Below, one piece after another: positions 62,561 to 64,000 of a DNA stretch of 64,000 nucleotides (positions are counted from its first letter, which is position 1; the number at the start of each line of letters is the position of its first letter). This DNA is from an uncultured Amphritea sp. (GTDB lineage Bacteria > Pseudomonadota > Gammaproteobacteria > Pseudomonadales > Balneatricaceae), in contig NZ_CAKZLP010000054.1 in the NCBI RefSeq assembly GCF_937127095.1, positions 124,001 through 188,000 on the forward strand. The letters run 5' to 3'. Below the pieces are notes generated by a model. That model was not told the DNA's origin and searched no databases. It worked only from the letters and a program-made list of their open reading frames with translations. The position numbers were made by a program, and so were the translations under genes.

Positions 62561-63676
62561 ATGACAGAACTAGGACAGCCGGCAAAATTGTCATCTGAGC
62601 TGATGCGACGGGTCAGCCCCGATTTTACTGCCCGCTGCCTGCCGGAAATGGCTCAACTGGAACAGCTAATCCACACCCATGCAAAACAGTTAACCGTCAG
62701 AACTCTGGCCTTTGTCGAGCATCAGGCCTTACAGCTCACAGAAAGCCAGAGCGAAACTCAGTTATATAAACTACCCATCTACAGCCTGCGCCTCGGCTCA
62801 GATGACCCGGCCGCGCCGACACTGGCGTTTGTCGGCGGCGTGCATGGCGTCGAACGGATCGGCACCCGCTTGTTACTCACCTTTCTCAGCTCACTGTTGC
62901 AGCGGTTGCAATGGGACCGGGGGCTGAGTCATGAACTGCAACACCTGCGGCTGGTCTTTTGCCCGCTGCTGAACCCTGCCGGCATGGCACTGGGTCAGCG
63001 CAGCAATGCCAATGGCGTCGATCTGATGCGCAACTCTCCTCAAAACGCTACCGACAAAGCGACCTGGATGGTGGGGGGGCACCGGCTTAGCAACCGACTC
63101 CCCTGGTACCGCGGAGTGAAAGACAGTCCGATGGAAACCGAGGCTCAGGCGCTATGTGACTGGGTGCGGGATGAACTGTTTGACTCGCCGCTGAGTATTG
63201 TACTGGATTGTCATTCCGGTTTTGGGCTGCGCGACCGAATCTGGTTTCCGATGGCAGGCTCCCGTGCGCCATTGCACCACCGGGCAGAGATCGCCGCTCT
63301 GATTCATCTTTTTGAAACAACTAACCCCCATCATAATTACATTATCGAACCCCAGCACCACAGCTATCTCACCCACGGCGACCTATGGGATTACCTTTAT
63401 CATCAGTCGCTCAGTCTGGAGGGTAAGGTATTTCTGCCGCTGACACTGGAGATGGGCTCCTGGAGCTGGGTAAAGAAAAATCCCCGACAGTTGATCTCAT
63501 TTATGGGTCTGTTTAATCCGCTGGTACCGCATCGGGAAAAGCGTACGATGCGCCGCCATCTGCTGCTACTGGAGTTTCTGATCCGCAGCAGTTGCGCCTA
63601 CGAAGCCTGGTTGCCGGGAACCCCGATGAGCCGACTGCGCTATGAACTGGAGGCTAAGCAACGCTGGTATGGCTGA
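62561..63676 (+). CDS. M14 family zinc carboxypeptidase-like protein
   Basis: 371 residues from ATG 62561 (GGGGATAG upstream). Carboxypeptidase/succinylglutamate desuccinylase-like fold: zinc motif FVGGVHGVERIGTRLLL (HxxE), VFCPLLNPAGMALGQRSNANGVDLMRN, third zinc ligand in IVLDCHSGFG, and the catalytic Glu in LPLTLEMGSWSW. It probably hydrolyses an amide or peptide; the substrate is unknown. Its 3' end overlaps the alpha/beta hydrolase gene by 8 bp, so the two are coupled. Not clearly linked to the amino acid hub. Confidence 0.82.
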   Translation: MTELGQPAKLSSELMRRVSPDFTARCLPEMAQLEQLIHTHAKQLTVRTLAFVEHQALQLTESQSETQLYKLPIYSLRLGSDDPAAPTLAFVGGVHGVERIGTRLLLTFLSSLLQRLQWDRGLSHELQHLRLVFCPLLNPAGMALGQRSNANGVDLMRNSPQNATDKATWMVGGHRLSNRLPWYRGVKDSPMETEAQALCDWVRDELFDSPLSIVLDCHSGFGLRDRIWFPMAGSRAPLHHRAEIAALIHLFETTNPHHNYIIEPQHHSYLTHGDLWDYLYHQSLSLEGKVFLPLTLEMGSWSWVKKNPRQLISFMGLFNPLVPHREKRTMRRHLLLLEFLIRSSCAYEAWLPGTPMSRLRYELEAKQRWYG

Positions 63677-64000
63677 ACAACACTGGATATTACTGCGTGG
63701 GCTGTGCCGGGAAAGCCGGCACTGGGACTCCTTCCCACAACAACTACAGAAACGGCTGCCAGCCACCCGGGTTAGCTGTATCGACCTGCCTGGCAATGGT
63801 AAACGTCATCAACACCCTACCCCCACCTCGGTTCAGGAACTGATCAACGATCTGCACCGCCGTCACCGCCCTGAACAACCCGTTTATCTGCTGGGTCTGT
63901 CACTGGGAGGGATGATCGCCTATCACTGGATGCAGGAATATCCCGACGACCTGCAGGGTATCGTGATGATCAACAGCAGTATGGCCCCCTGGAACGCGCC
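63669..64000 (+). CDS. Alpha/beta hydrolase (truncated by window edge)
   Basis: First 110 residues of an alpha/beta hydrolase, starting MAEQHWILLRGLCRESRHWDSFPQQL. The nucleophile elbow is GLSLGGM (G-x-S-x-G), and DLPGNGKR is the usual loop. It overlaps the M14-type gene by 8 bp. The catalytic Asp and His lie outside the window, so activity and substrate cannot be judged. Confidence 0.85.
   Translation, partial: MAEQHWILLRGLCRESRHWDSFPQQLQKRLPATRVSCIDLPGNGKRHQHPTPTSVQELINDLHRRHRPEQPVYLLGLSLGGMIAYHWMQEYPDDLQGIVMINSSMAPWNA

Overview
The window looks like chromosomal DNA of a marine gammaproteobacterium. The gene set (radD, ppnN, cobB, hrpA, gcvTHP with an L-serine dehydratase, dadA, yceI/cytochrome b561, a NosR-like flavoprotein) and the protein sequences fit an Oceanospirillales-type bacterium (relatives of Marinobacterium, Amphritea or Neptunomonas). 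That placement is inference from remembered protein similarity, not a search. I see no rRNA, tRNA, CRISPR array, insertion sequence, phage or plasmid gene. It reads as core genome with a few accessory loci.

Layout. 1-6.8 kb, minus strand: AEC-type transporter, AIM24-family protein, M23 endopeptidase overlapping a bactofilin, class II glutamine amidotransferase, and the helicase hrpA running off the left edge. 6.9-11.3 kb, plus strand: a BktB-type thiolase and a divergent PutA homologue that lacks the aldehyde dehydrogenase general base. 11.3-23.8 kb: ppnN, cobB, phoH-like, yidD, an SLC5-STAC membrane protein without a kinase, mscS, radD, a LysR/MFS pair, a SUKH protein and a peroxiredoxin. 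24.5-29.3 kb: hydrogenase maturation genes hypF-C-D-E (minus strand) with no hydrogenase beside them. 29.6-41.5 kb: amino-acid exporters (AzlCD, LysE), a MarR-GNAT fusion, a 40-residue membrane peptide gene, PilZ-like, ChaN and PpiC proteins, two LysR regulators, a NosR-like protein, and a flavodoxin-cytochrome b561-YceI run. 41.6-46.1 kb: thioesterase, LOG protein, DUF2058 protein, cold-shock protein, methyltransferase and FMN reductase. 46.6-62.5 kb: a serine/glycine/alanine hub. The right end holds an M14-type peptidase and a truncated alpha/beta hydrolase.

The hub is the clearest functional unit. sdaA-gcvH-gcvP (minus) and an XRE-cupin regulator plus gcvT-thrB (plus) are organised around two matching palindromes, GTTTCTTTTAGGAAAC and GTTTCCTATAGGAAAC, that look like a shared operator. 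A PhnZ-like HD oxygenase sits beyond gcvP. On the other side lie alanine racemase, RidA, DadA, an Lrp-type regulator and D-serine ammonia-lyase. L- and D-serine deamination both release 2-aminoacrylate, which RidA removes, so the grouping is metabolically coherent.

The most unusual non-coding signal is a set of short intergenic tandem repeats with 12-16 bp units, crowded into 29.5-38.8 kb with a weak one near 61 kb. Each array has its own unit, but most share an A-G-C-T core. Other items to check are a possible ATT start codon for hypF, a candidate small RNA with a C-rich loop at 46.6-46.7 kb, and a 59-bp direct repeat near 24.4 kb. Starts were moved from the longest reading frame where a ribosome binding site or domain alignment supported it.
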